DNA of 64,000 bases from a virus. Both the position numbers and the translations under genes were made by a program. Under the pieces are notes generated by a model, which was given only the letters and a program-made list of their open reading frames with translations, searched no databases and was not told where the DNA came from. The DNA is taken from positions 1 through 64,000 of IMG/VR virus record IMGVR_UViG_3300048592_000244; one strand, written 5' to 3'. Below, piece after piece: positions 50,546-59,800 of this stretch; positions within the stretch are counted from its first letter, which is position 1, and each line of letters begins with the position of its first letter.

Positions 50546-50577
50546 ACCGGCCAGCTTCGCGCTGGCCGGTTCTCTTT
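50546..50577 (+). terminator. Rho-independent terminator
   Basis: ACCGGCCAGC pairs with GCTGGCCGGT (ten base pairs) followed by TCTCTTT. Confidence 0.85.
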
Positions 50578-50590
50578 GTAGGATGCACGC

Positions 50591-50989
50591 ATGGGTGACG
50601 GCAGCATTTCCATCAACGTGACGAAGAAATTTCCTCTCAGGGCGCTGAGGAAGGGGTTCGCTGCTGCCACTGAGTACGCTCTCAAGCGAGTGGCCGACCG
50701 GCTGTTGTCAGACTCACGTCAGTTCGTCCCTGTGCTCACCGGCGCGTTGAAGGACAGCGGCTTCGTGGAAGTGATGCCCACGGTCGATCAGGCGTTCGCT
50801 ATGGTGAAGGTGATCTACCCACTGGACTACGCTGAGACACAGCACGAGGATGAGTACCGGCACCCATCCCTTGGATTCAGGGGCGCAGCCAAGTACCTAC
50901 AGAAACCACTAGACCTCTACACTGACTTTTACTTTGAGCTTTTCGCCTTTGAATTCGATGAGTACGTTGAAAGGAACGGCCTCTCGTAG
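50591..50989 (+). CDS. HK97 gp10-like minor capsid/neck protein
   Basis: The 132-residue product contains SRQFVPVLTGALKDSG and VIYPLDYAETQHEDEYRHP, matching the HK97 gp10-type tail-completion or neck family (VPVDTGALR, then YA--VEYG in typical members). A GTAGGATG leader with weak site precedes the ATG. It would connect head and tail. The position in the connector cluster supports this. Confidence 0.75.
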   Translation: MGDGSISINVTKKFPLRALRKGFAAATEYALKRVADRLLSDSRQFVPVLTGALKDSGFVEVMPTVDQAFAMVKVIYPLDYAETQHEDEYRHPSLGFRGAAKYLQKPLDLYTDFYFELFAFEFDEYVERNGLS

Positions 50990-51008
50990 ATAAGGGAAGG
51001 AGACGACC

Positions 51009-51695
51009 ATGCCTGACAAGGTTCTTGAGCACATCTGCTTCGGGGGCACCATTGAAGGTGGCCCGTTTGACCAACACCGACTCCGCGTGAGCGCCAATCG
51101 TGAGGGCCGCAAGTACGTCCCCAGCGTCACTGTCATGGGGCCTGACGGAATGTATCTACCGGCGAATCCGCTGGAAATTCCATCAGCGATCCTGCGCACC
51201 AGCAAGGAGAGCCCGGCTGCCGCGCTGGACGTAGCATTCAAGGCGCTCTACTTCTACCTGAACAACGAAGTCGCTGCTGCCCGCCTCAGTGAAGTGCAGG
51301 AGGAGTCCAAGCACTGGATTTACCTCGACGAGATGGGCAAGCGCGATTACACGGCCATGCCTGACTACGACACCGAGGAGTACAAAACCTTCCAAGAGGA
51401 GGAATTCAACTACACGCCGCCCAACAGCGAAGCCGTGGTTGAAGCAGGGCTGATGACCATTGGCTCCAGCGCCAGCGTTGAGTCTGACGACGGTGTTGAC
51501 GGCGATGCCGCTGATGTCGGCGGCCAGAGCAAAGGCACGGGGGAGGGAGGTGTTGGTGCTGCCCCCGGCTCCGAGTCGTCTGTAGATGGCAACATGGCCG
51601 CAGACGAGGGCCTCCAGAATTTCCTCAAGAGCAATTCCGGCCTCAACCCGGAACTGTCCAGCACGCAGGGAGTAGGCACCGGCGAGAAGGGCTAA
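51009..51695 (+). CDS. Structural protein, acidic tail (228 aa)
   Basis: GGAGACGACC precedes the ATG. The first 140 residues are a folded beta/helix domain, and the last 85 residues a Gly, Ser, Asp and Glu-rich tail. Position between the neck and adaptor genes suggests a head-tail interface role. Not recognised. GTAGATA lies upstream. Confidence 0.55.
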   Translation: MPDKVLEHICFGGTIEGGPFDQHRLRVSANREGRKYVPSVTVMGPDGMYLPANPLEIPSAILRTSKESPAAALDVAFKALYFYLNNEVAAARLSEVQEESKHWIYLDEMGKRDYTAMPDYDTEEYKTFQEEEFNYTPPNSEAVVEAGLMTIGSSASVESDDGVDGDAADVGGQSKGTGEGGVGAAPGSESSVDGNMAADEGLQNFLKSNSGLNPELSSTQGVGTGEKG

Positions 51696-51698
51696 ACC

Positions 51699-52517
51699 AT
51701 GCCAGAGACAGTCACGTTCGAGGACAAGGTGATCGACCCGACCACGCTACTCGGCGTGCCGGTGACTGCGTTGACGCTGGAGATCAGGAACCGCAACAAG
51801 GCCCTGCAAGAAACACTGGTCTTTCCTGCGGGAATTTCCGAGATCATCGGTGCCGGTCCTGACTACAGCTACAAGGTCACGGACTTCGACATCAGCGATC
51901 AGGAGAAATTCCCCGGCACGTTCATCTGCGTGCGGTGGTTCGCCACTACAGCAGCCGGTGTCGTGCGCCCGTGGGATCAGGTCGTGTCCATCACCGGCGC
52001 GGCGTCACCCACGATCCCTGCCAACCGTGAGCCCTACATCGACATCACCGAGGCGGAGGAATTTTTCCAGACCCGACTCGACTACGTGGATTGGGACCGC
52101 TTCGACGCCATCACTCAGTTGCGGGCACTCGTCTCCGCCAGCGACTGTCTTGACGGTGAGCGGTACAAGGGTCTGAAAATCCGTTTCTTCGAGACGGACA
52201 CCACGCGCCAGTGGCCCCGCACGATGCCGTTTGAGGAAGCGATGGCCAGCTTCTTCCTTGGCATCGACCGCATCCCCACGCGCATCCGCTGGGCGACTGC
52301 TGTGCAGGCTTTGTACCTGCTCAAGCAGATCGAGCGCGGGCACGATTGGGAGGCACGCCGCGACATGCAGTTGAAGGGCCTGACCGGCATCACCCGTGGC
52401 GATAACAGTGAGCAGTGGTCACTGGAGTTCGCCACGCGCCGGTCGATCTGCGAGGAAGCCTACGAACTGATCCATCCGTTCTTGGCTCAGAGCATCGACA
52501 GCATGAACGCGTATTAG
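51699..52517 (+). CDS. DnaT-like head-tail adaptor protein
   Basis: The 272-residue protein has an N-terminal beta-rich extension (1-110) and a C-terminal helical domain (about 115-260) that matches the DnaT-like/gp15-type adaptor pattern: ITEAEEFFQTRL, ALVSASDCLD, QWPR, IPTRIRWATAVQALYLL. Such adaptors dock on the portal. The N-terminal extension is unusual in length. The ATG lies three bases after the previous stop. Confidence 0.65.
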   Translation: MPETVTFEDKVIDPTTLLGVPVTALTLEIRNRNKALQETLVFPAGISEIIGAGPDYSYKVTDFDISDQEKFPGTFICVRWFATTAAGVVRPWDQVVSITGAASPTIPANREPYIDITEAEEFFQTRLDYVDWDRFDAITQLRALVSASDCLDGERYKGLKIRFFETDTTRQWPRTMPFEEAMASFFLGIDRIPTRIRWATAVQALYLLKQIERGHDWEARRDMQLKGLTGITRGDNSEQWSLEFATRRSICEEAYELIHPFLAQSIDSMNAY

Positions 52518-52525
52518 GAGCAGGC

Positions 52526-53320
52526 GTGGGCATCGAGAGCAAACTACAGGGGTTCGAGCGTGACGCGGAACGCGGCGAGAAGCTGCGTGAGGAAATTGGC
52601 AAGAAGCTCGGCCTCCTCAACCGCGATCTCATGCGGGACATCTCCGAGATGGTCCGTGTGATGTTCCGCTCTGACAAGGAGTTTGAGCGTGCCCTGAAAC
52701 AGCGCCTTGATGCAGCCGCTACCAGCAAGAAGGAATTCATCCTCACGCAGAGCGGTCAGAAGTTCAAGGTCAGCGACATCGACCCCAAGCGCGTGATCGC
52801 CCAGCGCGAACTCACCGGCTTCGAGGAGGAAAAGCTCAAGAAAATCAAAGAGACCATCGGTGAGGTAGAGACCGCTGCCAAGGCCGCCATCGGTGCCGTG
52901 CGTCGGGAGCGTGTGCTGCTGAACGAGTTCTCCAAGGACGCCCGGTCTATCGCCAGCGATCTGCGCCGGGAACTCCGCGACAGTGACGACAAGAGCAAGC
53001 TCGAAAGCCAGATCAACGATTTCGAGAGTAAGGCCGGAAGAATTTCCTCCGCTGAGTCCGATCTGGAAGGAATGCAGCGTGAGGCGCTCAAGGTGATGCA
53101 GACGGCCAAGTCAGCACAGTCTGTGATCTCCGGTGTGAGCAGCCGGACAGACCTTGAGGAAATTCTTGTGGGCGCAGCAGGTGGCTTTGGCATCACAGCC
53201 GCCGTGGCCGCGCTAGTGGGATCAATGGGCGCTGCCGGTATTCTGGCGATGCCTGCTCTGATAGCATTCGCCCTGTCACGTATCGTGAAGCTGGTGAAAG
53301 ACGTGGCAGGGGACGACTGA
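52526..53320 (+). CDS. Coiled-coil protein with hydrophobic C-terminus
   Basis: GTG 52526 has AGGAG five bases upstream; the open frame continues upstream to 52415 without a site. The 264-residue protein is a long charged coiled coil (about residues 10-220) ending in a hydrophobic stretch rich in Gly and Ala (residues about 222-255) that could enter a membrane. Within a tail-connector cluster this may be a minor tail or ejection protein. The stop overlaps the next ATG. Confidence 0.6.
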   Translation: MGIESKLQGFERDAERGEKLREEIGKKLGLLNRDLMRDISEMVRVMFRSDKEFERALKQRLDAAATSKKEFILTQSGQKFKVSDIDPKRVIAQRELTGFEEEKLKKIKETIGEVETAAKAAIGAVRRERVLLNEFSKDARSIASDLRRELRDSDDKSKLESQINDFESKAGRISSAESDLEGMQREALKVMQTAKSAQSVISGVSSRTDLEEILVGAAGGFGITAAVAALVGSMGAAGILAMPALIAFALSRIVKLVKDVAGDD

Positions 53321-53712
53321 TGTTCTACTATCCGCACATGATTGTCGCGCTCATCAAGCGAGACGCACGCCCCAAGTCCATCTACGAGGGGCTGTGTGAA
53401 AACGACTTCATCAAGTGCCGCATCCCGTGCTCGTGGGACACCAAGCGCCAGTGGATCGGCCCGAGGGAAAAGCGCGTCGAGATCGAGGGCACGCTTTCGG
53501 TCAAGCTGAACAAGACGACAGAGCGGTACATCGCTGTCGTAGGAAATGCTGTGATTCTGCGGCACATCCCCAGCGTTATCTGGGTGATCGAGCAGGTGAA
53601 CCACAATGACGGCGTGTTCATCAGCGACGGCACATTCGACCTGTTGTTGAGCCGCCACGGGGTTGAAGTACCGCCCACAGGCGATCTGCGGAAATACTTG
53701 GACGAGTTCTAA
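53320..53712 (+). CDS. Probable head-closure protein (130 aa)
   Basis: The ATG overlaps the previous stop. The 130-residue product is beta-rich with alternating charged and hydrophobic residues (EIEGTLSVKLNK, VIWVIEQV) and ends in a Pro-Thr-Gly linker and helix. Size, fold pattern and position between the adaptor and tail tube genes fit head-closure or stopper proteins. No sequence motif makes this firm. Confidence 0.5.
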   Translation: MFYYPHMIVALIKRDARPKSIYEGLCENDFIKCRIPCSWDTKRQWIGPREKRVEIEGTLSVKLNKTTERYIAVVGNAVILRHIPSVIWVIEQVNHNDGVFISDGTFDLLLSRHGVEVPPTGDLRKYLDEF

Positions 53713-54410
53713 TGCCTGACTTTGACGACCTGTTCGTAGTGATCGAGGAAGGCGAGGACACCATTGAGGTGCGCCAGCGTGCCCCGGTCCAAGGCATGGA
53801 CCCGGCTGCCATCACACGCCACAGGGTCTACCCAAGGAAATTCCGCATCAGGGCTACCATCGCTCAGGCGCTGGCCGTCTACATGGAATCCATCCAATTT
53901 CCAGTGGACATTCCGCTGGCACCGGGTGTCGCCGCAGCCCTCCCTGCTGGCTCGATCCCGATACCCTCAACGGAAATTCACGACTTCATCCCAGCAAAAA
54001 TGTTTGAAAATCTGTTCTGGGGCTTGACTTCGGATGACCTTTTCCAAGACCGTAAGTACGAGGGCAGTTTGGTAGGGTTCCTGTCGGATGCAGGATCGTT
54101 CAACCTGAGAGGGAGGCAAGGTGCCAACCAACAGGTCACGACAGTCGAAGTCGTAGTTGAGTCTTCGCCTGCCCGGACAGCCCTCGATACGGCTATGCGC
54201 TTGTGGTCGATGTTCTTGGAGCCGATTGGTTTCACAGTAGAGTCCGAGTTGCTGGATACACAAACTGGTCAACGGCTGAAAGTCCGACAGCCAGACCTCG
54301 CGGTGCAGCGAGTGGAACCAGCAAACGAACCACGGATACTCGAACGTGTGGGAGCAGGACGCGTCAAGGCAGCTTTCAGGCTCATAGTCAAGTACACACG
54401 GTTTATTTAG
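53712..54410 (+). CDS. Probable tail completion protein (232 aa)
   Basis: The ATG shares the A of the previous stop (TAATG). The protein is mixed alpha/beta with Arg- and Pro-rich surface sections. It precedes the tail tube gene, the usual place of the tail terminator or completion protein. Codons in part of it (about 54050-54330) are less GC-rich than in neighbours. Assignment is by position only. Confidence 0.5.
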   Translation: MPDFDDLFVVIEEGEDTIEVRQRAPVQGMDPAAITRHRVYPRKFRIRATIAQALAVYMESIQFPVDIPLAPGVAAALPAGSIPIPSTEIHDFIPAKMFENLFWGLTSDDLFQDRKYEGSLVGFLSDAGSFNLRGRQGANQQVTTVEVVVESSPARTALDTAMRLWSMFLEPIGFTVESELLDTQTGQRLKVRQPDLAVQRVEPANEPRILERVGAGRVKAAFRLIVKYTRFI

Positions 54411-54419
54411 GGAGCACTC

Positions 54420-55655
54420 ATGCCACAGATCGGTCGTTCGGTGGTGAGCCCTTTCAACCCGCAGAACCTCGTGCTGCCGTCACGAATTTCTGTGTGGTTC
54501 GCGCCTTTCGACGCGCAGGGCCGCCAGTCCGACTACTTCGAGCTTGGCGATGTCTCGGACATTGAAATCAACATCGCTGAAACCTTTGCTGAAAAGAAGT
54601 CAGCGCGACAGGGCACCTTCCAGACCATCAAGCGCCTCATCAACGACCTCGTTGGCGAGATCACGATGAACCTCTCGGAAGTCGTCGGTCGCAACCTCGA
54701 ACTTCTTTTCCGCCCAGCCCAAGTCCTCCTCCGCGACGGCGTAGCAAACGCTCTCAGTGTGTGGCACGAGAGCACTCGTCCTCGCCTGACCGGAACCACA
54801 CCGTCCGACGTAGCACCCGGCATCGCGCAGGAGCGCGTTGACGGCGGCGCGTTGAACGAGCAGGACTTGACCATCCTGAGCGTCACGAACCTCGCGGGCA
54901 ACGTCCAGTACATTTCCGGCACGGACTACACGTTCGTGCAGGCAGTGACTGGCGTGTTCGACTCGGCCACGCTGACGTTCGCCACGTTCACCACGGCAGT
55001 CGGTGACGAAATCATCCTCACCGAAGACGACGGCACCATCACGACTCTGACGGCAGGTACGGAGTTCGAGGATGGCGCAACCGCAGGTTCAGTAGGTGCT
55101 CTGGCGGCGGGAGTGGCGGAAGCCATCAACGCTTACAGCAGCAGCTACCACGCCACGGCGGCTGCTGGCGTCGTCACGATCAACCACAACAGCCTCAGTG
55201 CGGCGGCCCCGGCTGCCATCACTGTGACTGGCGCGGCCCTGATCGTGGACGTCGGTGCAGGCCCGTTTGCCTTCGCTGGCTTCGTCGCCACGGTCCCGGC
55301 CACCATCGCACGCATCAGCACCGGAGCCATTCCGAACGGTGCCGAAGTGAAGGTGACGTTCACCTTCGAGCGTGCAGCGGTCGAGTACCAGTTGCAGTCG
55401 GGGCAGGTCTTGGAGGGAGCGATGAAGCTCCAGATTCTCTCCACGTCCGGCCCGCAGGGGTTCTACGAGTTCTACCGCGTGAACCTCGAAATCGGCGGCA
55501 ACATCACCGTCAACCCGCAGGAATTTATGATGGCCCCTCTCAAGGCCACCATTCTGACGGGCGGCGACGGACGCCGAGGCCGCTTCGTGCAGGCGTGCAA
55601 CTTCGCTGACTTCTTCGTGCAGTCCAGCGTCACGACCTGCTCGGCAGTTGCGTAA
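54420..55655 (+). CDS. Major tail tube protein
   Basis: The 411-residue protein precedes the G/GT chaperone and tape measure genes, the universal place of the tail tube protein in siphoviruses. The N-terminal (ELGDVSDIEINIAETFAEKK) and C-terminal (IGGNITVNPQEFMMAPLKAT) parts fit the tube fold, while about residues 160-315 are an Ala/Thr/Val-rich inserted domain with repeated ITEDDGT-like strands, as in surface-exposed Ig-like insertions. AGGGAGC precedes the ATG. Confidence 0.75.
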   Translation: MPQIGRSVVSPFNPQNLVLPSRISVWFAPFDAQGRQSDYFELGDVSDIEINIAETFAEKKSARQGTFQTIKRLINDLVGEITMNLSEVVGRNLELLFRPAQVLLRDGVANALSVWHESTRPRLTGTTPSDVAPGIAQERVDGGALNEQDLTILSVTNLAGNVQYISGTDYTFVQAVTGVFDSATLTFATFTTAVGDEIILTEDDGTITTLTAGTEFEDGATAGSVGALAAGVAEAINAYSSSYHATAAAGVVTINHNSLSAAAPAAITVTGAALIVDVGAGPFAFAGFVATVPATIARISTGAIPNGAEVKVTFTFERAAVEYQLQSGQVLEGAMKLQILSTSGPQGFYEFYRVNLEIGGNITVNPQEFMMAPLKATILTGGDGRRGRFVQACNFADFFVQSSVTTCSAVA

Positions 55656-55693
55656 GCAGCAGCCTTGCAGTAAAAATCCGACATGGATAGACT

Positions 55694-55729
55694 CAGCCCC
55701 GGTGCTCCTAGCCGGGGCTGTTTCTTTTT
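55694..55729 (+). terminator. Rho-independent terminator
   Basis: CAGCCCCGG pairs with CCGGGGCTG (nine base pairs), followed by TTTCTTTTT. It separates the tail tube gene from the chaperone gene; the ribosome binding site of the latter lies just downstream. Confidence 0.92.
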
Positions 55730-55744
55730 CAGCAGGAGGAAATT

Positions 55745-56278
55745 ATGGCACGCAAGATCGACACTGCCGAGACGCGGGAAATCACCCTACGAGGTGGCAC
55801 CGTGCTCGTCGTGCAGGAGTTCGCGTCCTTTGGCTTCATGCAGGCCGTGGGCTCGATCAGGAAAATCGTCACCAGAATCCGTGAGTCCGGTGACTTGGAG
55901 GCCATGTTCCGTGGCCTCTGGGACGCGGCCCCAGATGAGGGCGGCGACCGCAAGGTGAACATCAACCAGCTTGTGGAATTGCTGGAGATGGTCATGGGGG
56001 CAATGGGCGATGACCCGGACCCGCTGTTCAAGATCATCGAACTCAGTGTGCGCGACGGCGACAAGAAATTCACCGCTGATGACGCGCACAACCTCATGGT
56101 TGAAGACGTCGTGGGCATCCTCAAGGCCATCTACGAGTTGAATTTCACCAAACTAAAAAAGGCTCTGACCAAGGCGGGGTTGGTCAAGGAGACCAGCGAC
56201 GAAAATCCCTCGCCGAGTCCCTCGACCAGCTTGCCGACGACGCCGAGCGAGCCCTCGACGACGCCCGCAGCGAGCTAG
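55745..56278 (+). CDS. Tail assembly chaperone (gpG-like)
   Basis: The 177-residue product lies directly upstream of the tape measure gene and acts with its frameshifted form to load tape measure protein for tail assembly. It is helical in the core with a Pro/Ser/Thr tail after residue 155. AGCAGGAGGAAATT precedes the ATG. In its final part the slippery heptamer A-AAA-AAG at 56155 allows a -1 shift into the overlapping frame (next entry). Ribosomes that do not shift end at 56278. Confidence 0.85.
   Translation: MARKIDTAETREITLRGGTVLVVQEFASFGFMQAVGSIRKIVTRIRESGDLEAMFRGLWDAAPDEGGDRKVNINQLVELLEMVMGAMGDDPDPLFKIIELSVRDGDKKFTADDAHNLMVEDVVGILKAIYELNFTKLKKALTKAGLVKETSDENPSPSPSTSLPTTPSEPSTTPAAS
56155..56185 (+). 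promoter_or_regulatory. -1 ribosomal frameshift signal
   Basis: The heptamer A-AAA-AAG at 56155-56161 is in the correct phase (XXY-YYZ) for -1 slippage, the same heptamer as in E. coli dnaX. Five bases later GACCAA (56167-56172) pairs with TTGGTC (56180-56185) around a seven-base loop, a stimulatory hairpin. Confidence 0.85.
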
Positions 56279-56868
56279 ATGCACGACGTGCAGAGCACCA
56301 GCTAATCGCTGCGGGTTTCGACCCGGAGTTCATTCGCTGGGGCTGCACGATCAAGGACTTCAAGGCGTACCTGCTGTCCGTGATGAAGGACCGGATGGAG
56401 CGGCAGCGGGAACAGAGCATGGCGCTTTCGCTGGCGGTGGCTTCCTTGTTCGACCCGAAGGTAGGCAAGGAAGCCTCCACAGCAATCCAGAAGGCCATCG
56501 AAGCTCTTGAAGACCAGCAAGAGGGGCTGTACGGATTACAGGAATTCGCCAGAACAGGAGAACGACCAGTCCGGCAGACCAAGCAGGAACGTCGGGCGCA
56601 GGAAAATCAGAAGGACGAGTCGGGGCTCACCAAGAAGCAGGTGGACACTTGGAAGGACGCAGGGAAAATCGACCTGCTGATGGCTAAGATGACCGGCAGG
56701 CCCACAGGGGCGCTCTGGTCGGGTGTCACTGACGGCAACCTCCAGATGAATGCTGACGGCCTGAATTCTATGGTCGAAGGCGTTACAGGAGCCCAGATCG
56801 TAAGTAAGATGCAGAACATCCACCAACGGATGAGAAGCAGCGTTAGGGCCGGACCACGGAAAAAGTAA
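56161..56868 (+). CDS. Tail chaperone frameshift extension (gpT part)
   Basis: This frame has no start with a ribosome site at its upstream end and is open from 56104, so it is best explained as the C-terminal part of a gpGT fusion made by -1 frameshifting from the gene at 55745. The extension begins with GSDQGG and runs through RRKSLAESL and a charged helical region to the basic end RAGPRKK, adding about 235 residues. TAA is followed immediately by the tape measure ATG. A downstream start at 56380 is possible but unneeded. Confidence 0.85.
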   Translation, partial: GSDQGGVGQGDQRRKSLAESLDQLADDAERALDDARSELDARRAEHQLIAAGFDPEFIRWGCTIKDFKAYLLSVMKDRMERQREQSMALSLAVASLFDPKVGKEASTAIQKAIEALEDQQEGLYGLQEFARTGERPVRQTKQERRAQENQKDESGLTKKQVDTWKDAGKIDLLMAKMTGRPTGALWSGVTDGNLQMNADGLNSMVEGVTGAQIVSKMQNIHQRMRSSVRAGPRKK

Positions 56869-59800
56869 ATGGCGCTGTCAGTCGGTGAAGTAGCAGTCGA
56901 TTTCGTCGCTAACCTCGACGACCTTTTCAAGAGCTTGGAGAAGCTCGGGGAAAAGTTGGACGAGGCTCTCAGCGGCAAGCAGGAGATCAAGGTCTCCTTC
57001 GATGAGCGCATTATTGCTCAGATCGACAAGATGGCCGATGGGGTTGAAAAGATTTCCAACCTCACTGAGCGCGTCCGCACCGTGGCAGAAGGCGTCTTCG
57101 ATTCACTGGACGGTCGCATTGGCAACACCAGTGAGCAGATCGAGAAGTCATTCGGTGGCGCGGTCAAGAACATCGAAGGCCAGACAGACGACTTCATCAC
57201 CACGTTCATCAACAAAGTCACCAAGGGGGTCTCGCGCCTGAGCCCCTTGGTGCTTGGACAGTTGTTCGGTGCCACGCTGCTGATCGAGCGGCTTGTCGCC
57301 GGTGGGTTCAAGCTCACATCCATCCTGCCGAAATTCCTTGTGTCTGGCACCGGCGCTGTCGGGATCATGCAGGGACTTGTGCAGGCAGTGAAGACATTGA
57401 ATTTCCCGTTCCTGCTCGGCTTCCTTGTGGATGTGTCGCAGTCCCTGCTGTCGGTGACGACAGTGGTGGCGTTGTTGACTACAGGGCTCCGTGGATTGAC
57501 AGGTCTGGCTTTGCGCTTCCTTGGCAAACGCCCAGAATCGCAGGTGCAGAAATTCGTCGTCCTGCTGGAAACTCTGAACGCCGGTCTGACGGACATGCTG
57601 GCCAAGACGCGCATCTTCATTGAGCGCATGTTCTTCATCACGTCCGGCCTGACGTCCATCGCAGGCTTGCTCACGATTCTCGGCACAGGCGTTACCGGCC
57701 TGACAGCCGTGGTCAGCCCGTTCCTCGCTGCGGTCTTCGTCGGAATTTCCGGCATCAGGCTGGCCGCTGCTCGTGTGTCGGACATGCTGCTGCGCTTCCG
57801 TGCCTCAGCCGGTGACGGTCGTGCCCAGACCACTTTGTTCCTGCGTGCGCTTCGTAGCCTGTTCCCGATCCTTGACGCCATCGCTCGCAACGCCAAGCCG
57901 ATTGCGAAGATGATAAACGAGTTCGCAAAGGGCGGGTTCGCCAAGCGCATGAAGCAGGTGATCGGTGAATTCCAGAAGGCACTGAGCGGAATTTCCCGCA
58001 TCGAAGACGCCATCAACCGTCTTGCTGCCACGATGGAGAAGACGTCGAAGCAGGTGATGAAGCAGATGGGCCAGTTCATCAGCAAGGCTGATGAGTTGTT
58101 CAAGAAAATTGGGCGTCAGGGTGCCCGTGATGCTCTCGCATCAATCGAGCGCGTCCGTTCGTCGGCCACCAGTGCGACGAAGGAAGTCCAGCAGAGCGTG
58201 GCCCAGATCGCGCCCGCAGCCGACAAGGCAGAGAAATCTGCAACGAGGCTGGGGGCGCGTCTCGTTGAGATGGGCAAGCGGACTCTCGGACTGATCGGAC
58301 GCACTGGTGTTGCTGGCACCGGGTCGCTGCTCGGCCTCATGTTGTTCGGCACGTCCGGTAATATCGCACCGTTCCTCGCTCCTCTCGCACAATTCCGTGA
58401 CCGGCTGCTTGGTGGATTTTCCGAAGTCAGCAAGGGCGCACGTCAGGTAGGCGACACAGTAGCTGAATCGTTCGGCTCTGGCGCGGCAGTAGAAGCTGCG
58501 ACAGGCTTCCTTGACGCAATGTTCTCCACGCTGGGCGGGCTGCTCGACGTCGGCGTTGAACTCAGCAAGAAATTCTGGGGCGTCTTCGTTGACCCCGCGA
58601 CACTAACCAGCGCATTCGCTTTTGCCGGTCAGACGGTCGCAGGATTGGCCCCGCTTCTAGCGACAGGGGCTGGTGCTGTCCTCACGCCCTTGGTGTTGCG
58701 CGGCGTAAAGAACCTGACTGTCGCCAGCGCCGGTGTGATTCGTGACGCTGCCTCGGGCGTCTGGCCGGTCGTCCGTAAGAGTCTTGTCGAGCCGGTGAAG
58801 GATTTCCTCCTTTTCCTGCCACGGCAGACCAAACGCTTCGCTACGCAGACCGTACCTGATATGGTCAACCGTCTCACTGCTCGTGTCTTCAAGGGCACGG
58901 TTGCTGTGGGAGAGCGCGTCAAGCAGTTCTTCGGCCTCGCTGAACTCACCGAAGAACAGGCGAATGAAAAAGCGATAGCGGCCATCCAAGAGCGCACCGC
59001 AGGGATGCGTGAGCAGCGTTCCGCTCTCAAGGAGCAACTCAACCTGCTCCAGCGCAGTAAGGACTTCGGTGAGGATGAAGTTGCCCGGCGTGCCAAGCTC
59101 AAGCAGGTCGAAGATCAGCTAACCACGGCACGGTCCAAGGCGGCGGAGCTTGAACGCAAACTCAAGGGCGATCTGACGGTTGACCCGGAAGGCGCGAAGA
59201 AAAAGCTCGCTGCTACACGTGAGGAAATAAAGCGACTGGCGCAGGAAGCCAGCACGCTCGACGCGCCGTTTACCGAAGTGCAACAGCGCATCATTGAGGC
59301 GGAGACACAACTTCGTTCTCTGACCGATGCGCTGTCCAAAGAACTGTCGCAGGAAGCCATCGAGAAGCTGACTGCGGACATCAAGGCGAACAGCAGGCCG
59401 ATCCGCTCTGCCATTGCCAACGTCGGCATTGACGCAGGAAAATCATTCGCCTCCGGCATGAAGGCTGCAACATCGTTGGTCCGCGCTGTACTGGTGTCTC
59501 CATTCTCGTCTGCGGCCACCAAGCGCAACATTCAGGCAGCGGCCAGTAACTTGTCCAAGTCGTTCCGGTCGGCATTTTCCGCAGCCTTCCGCATCGGTGG
59601 TGGCATCCTCGGCCTGATCCCCGGCCTCAAGGGAATTGGTGAGCGGCTCAAGGCACGCGCTGGCACCACAGCCGGGCTCACTGCTGGTACGCCGGAAGAA
59701 GAAGCTGCCAAGCGCAAAGCGGCGGCTGACGTCAAGGCTGCCAAGGCACAGGACGAACTCACGCAGGTGCTGCGTGCGGAAAAGGTCGTAGCCGAAGCGG

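Noticed and set aside
57018-58103. Antisense frame of 361 codons opposite the tape measure gene
   Set aside because: The tape measure frame is continuous and codon-typical; the reverse frame has no start site and Arg/Ser-rich shadow composition.
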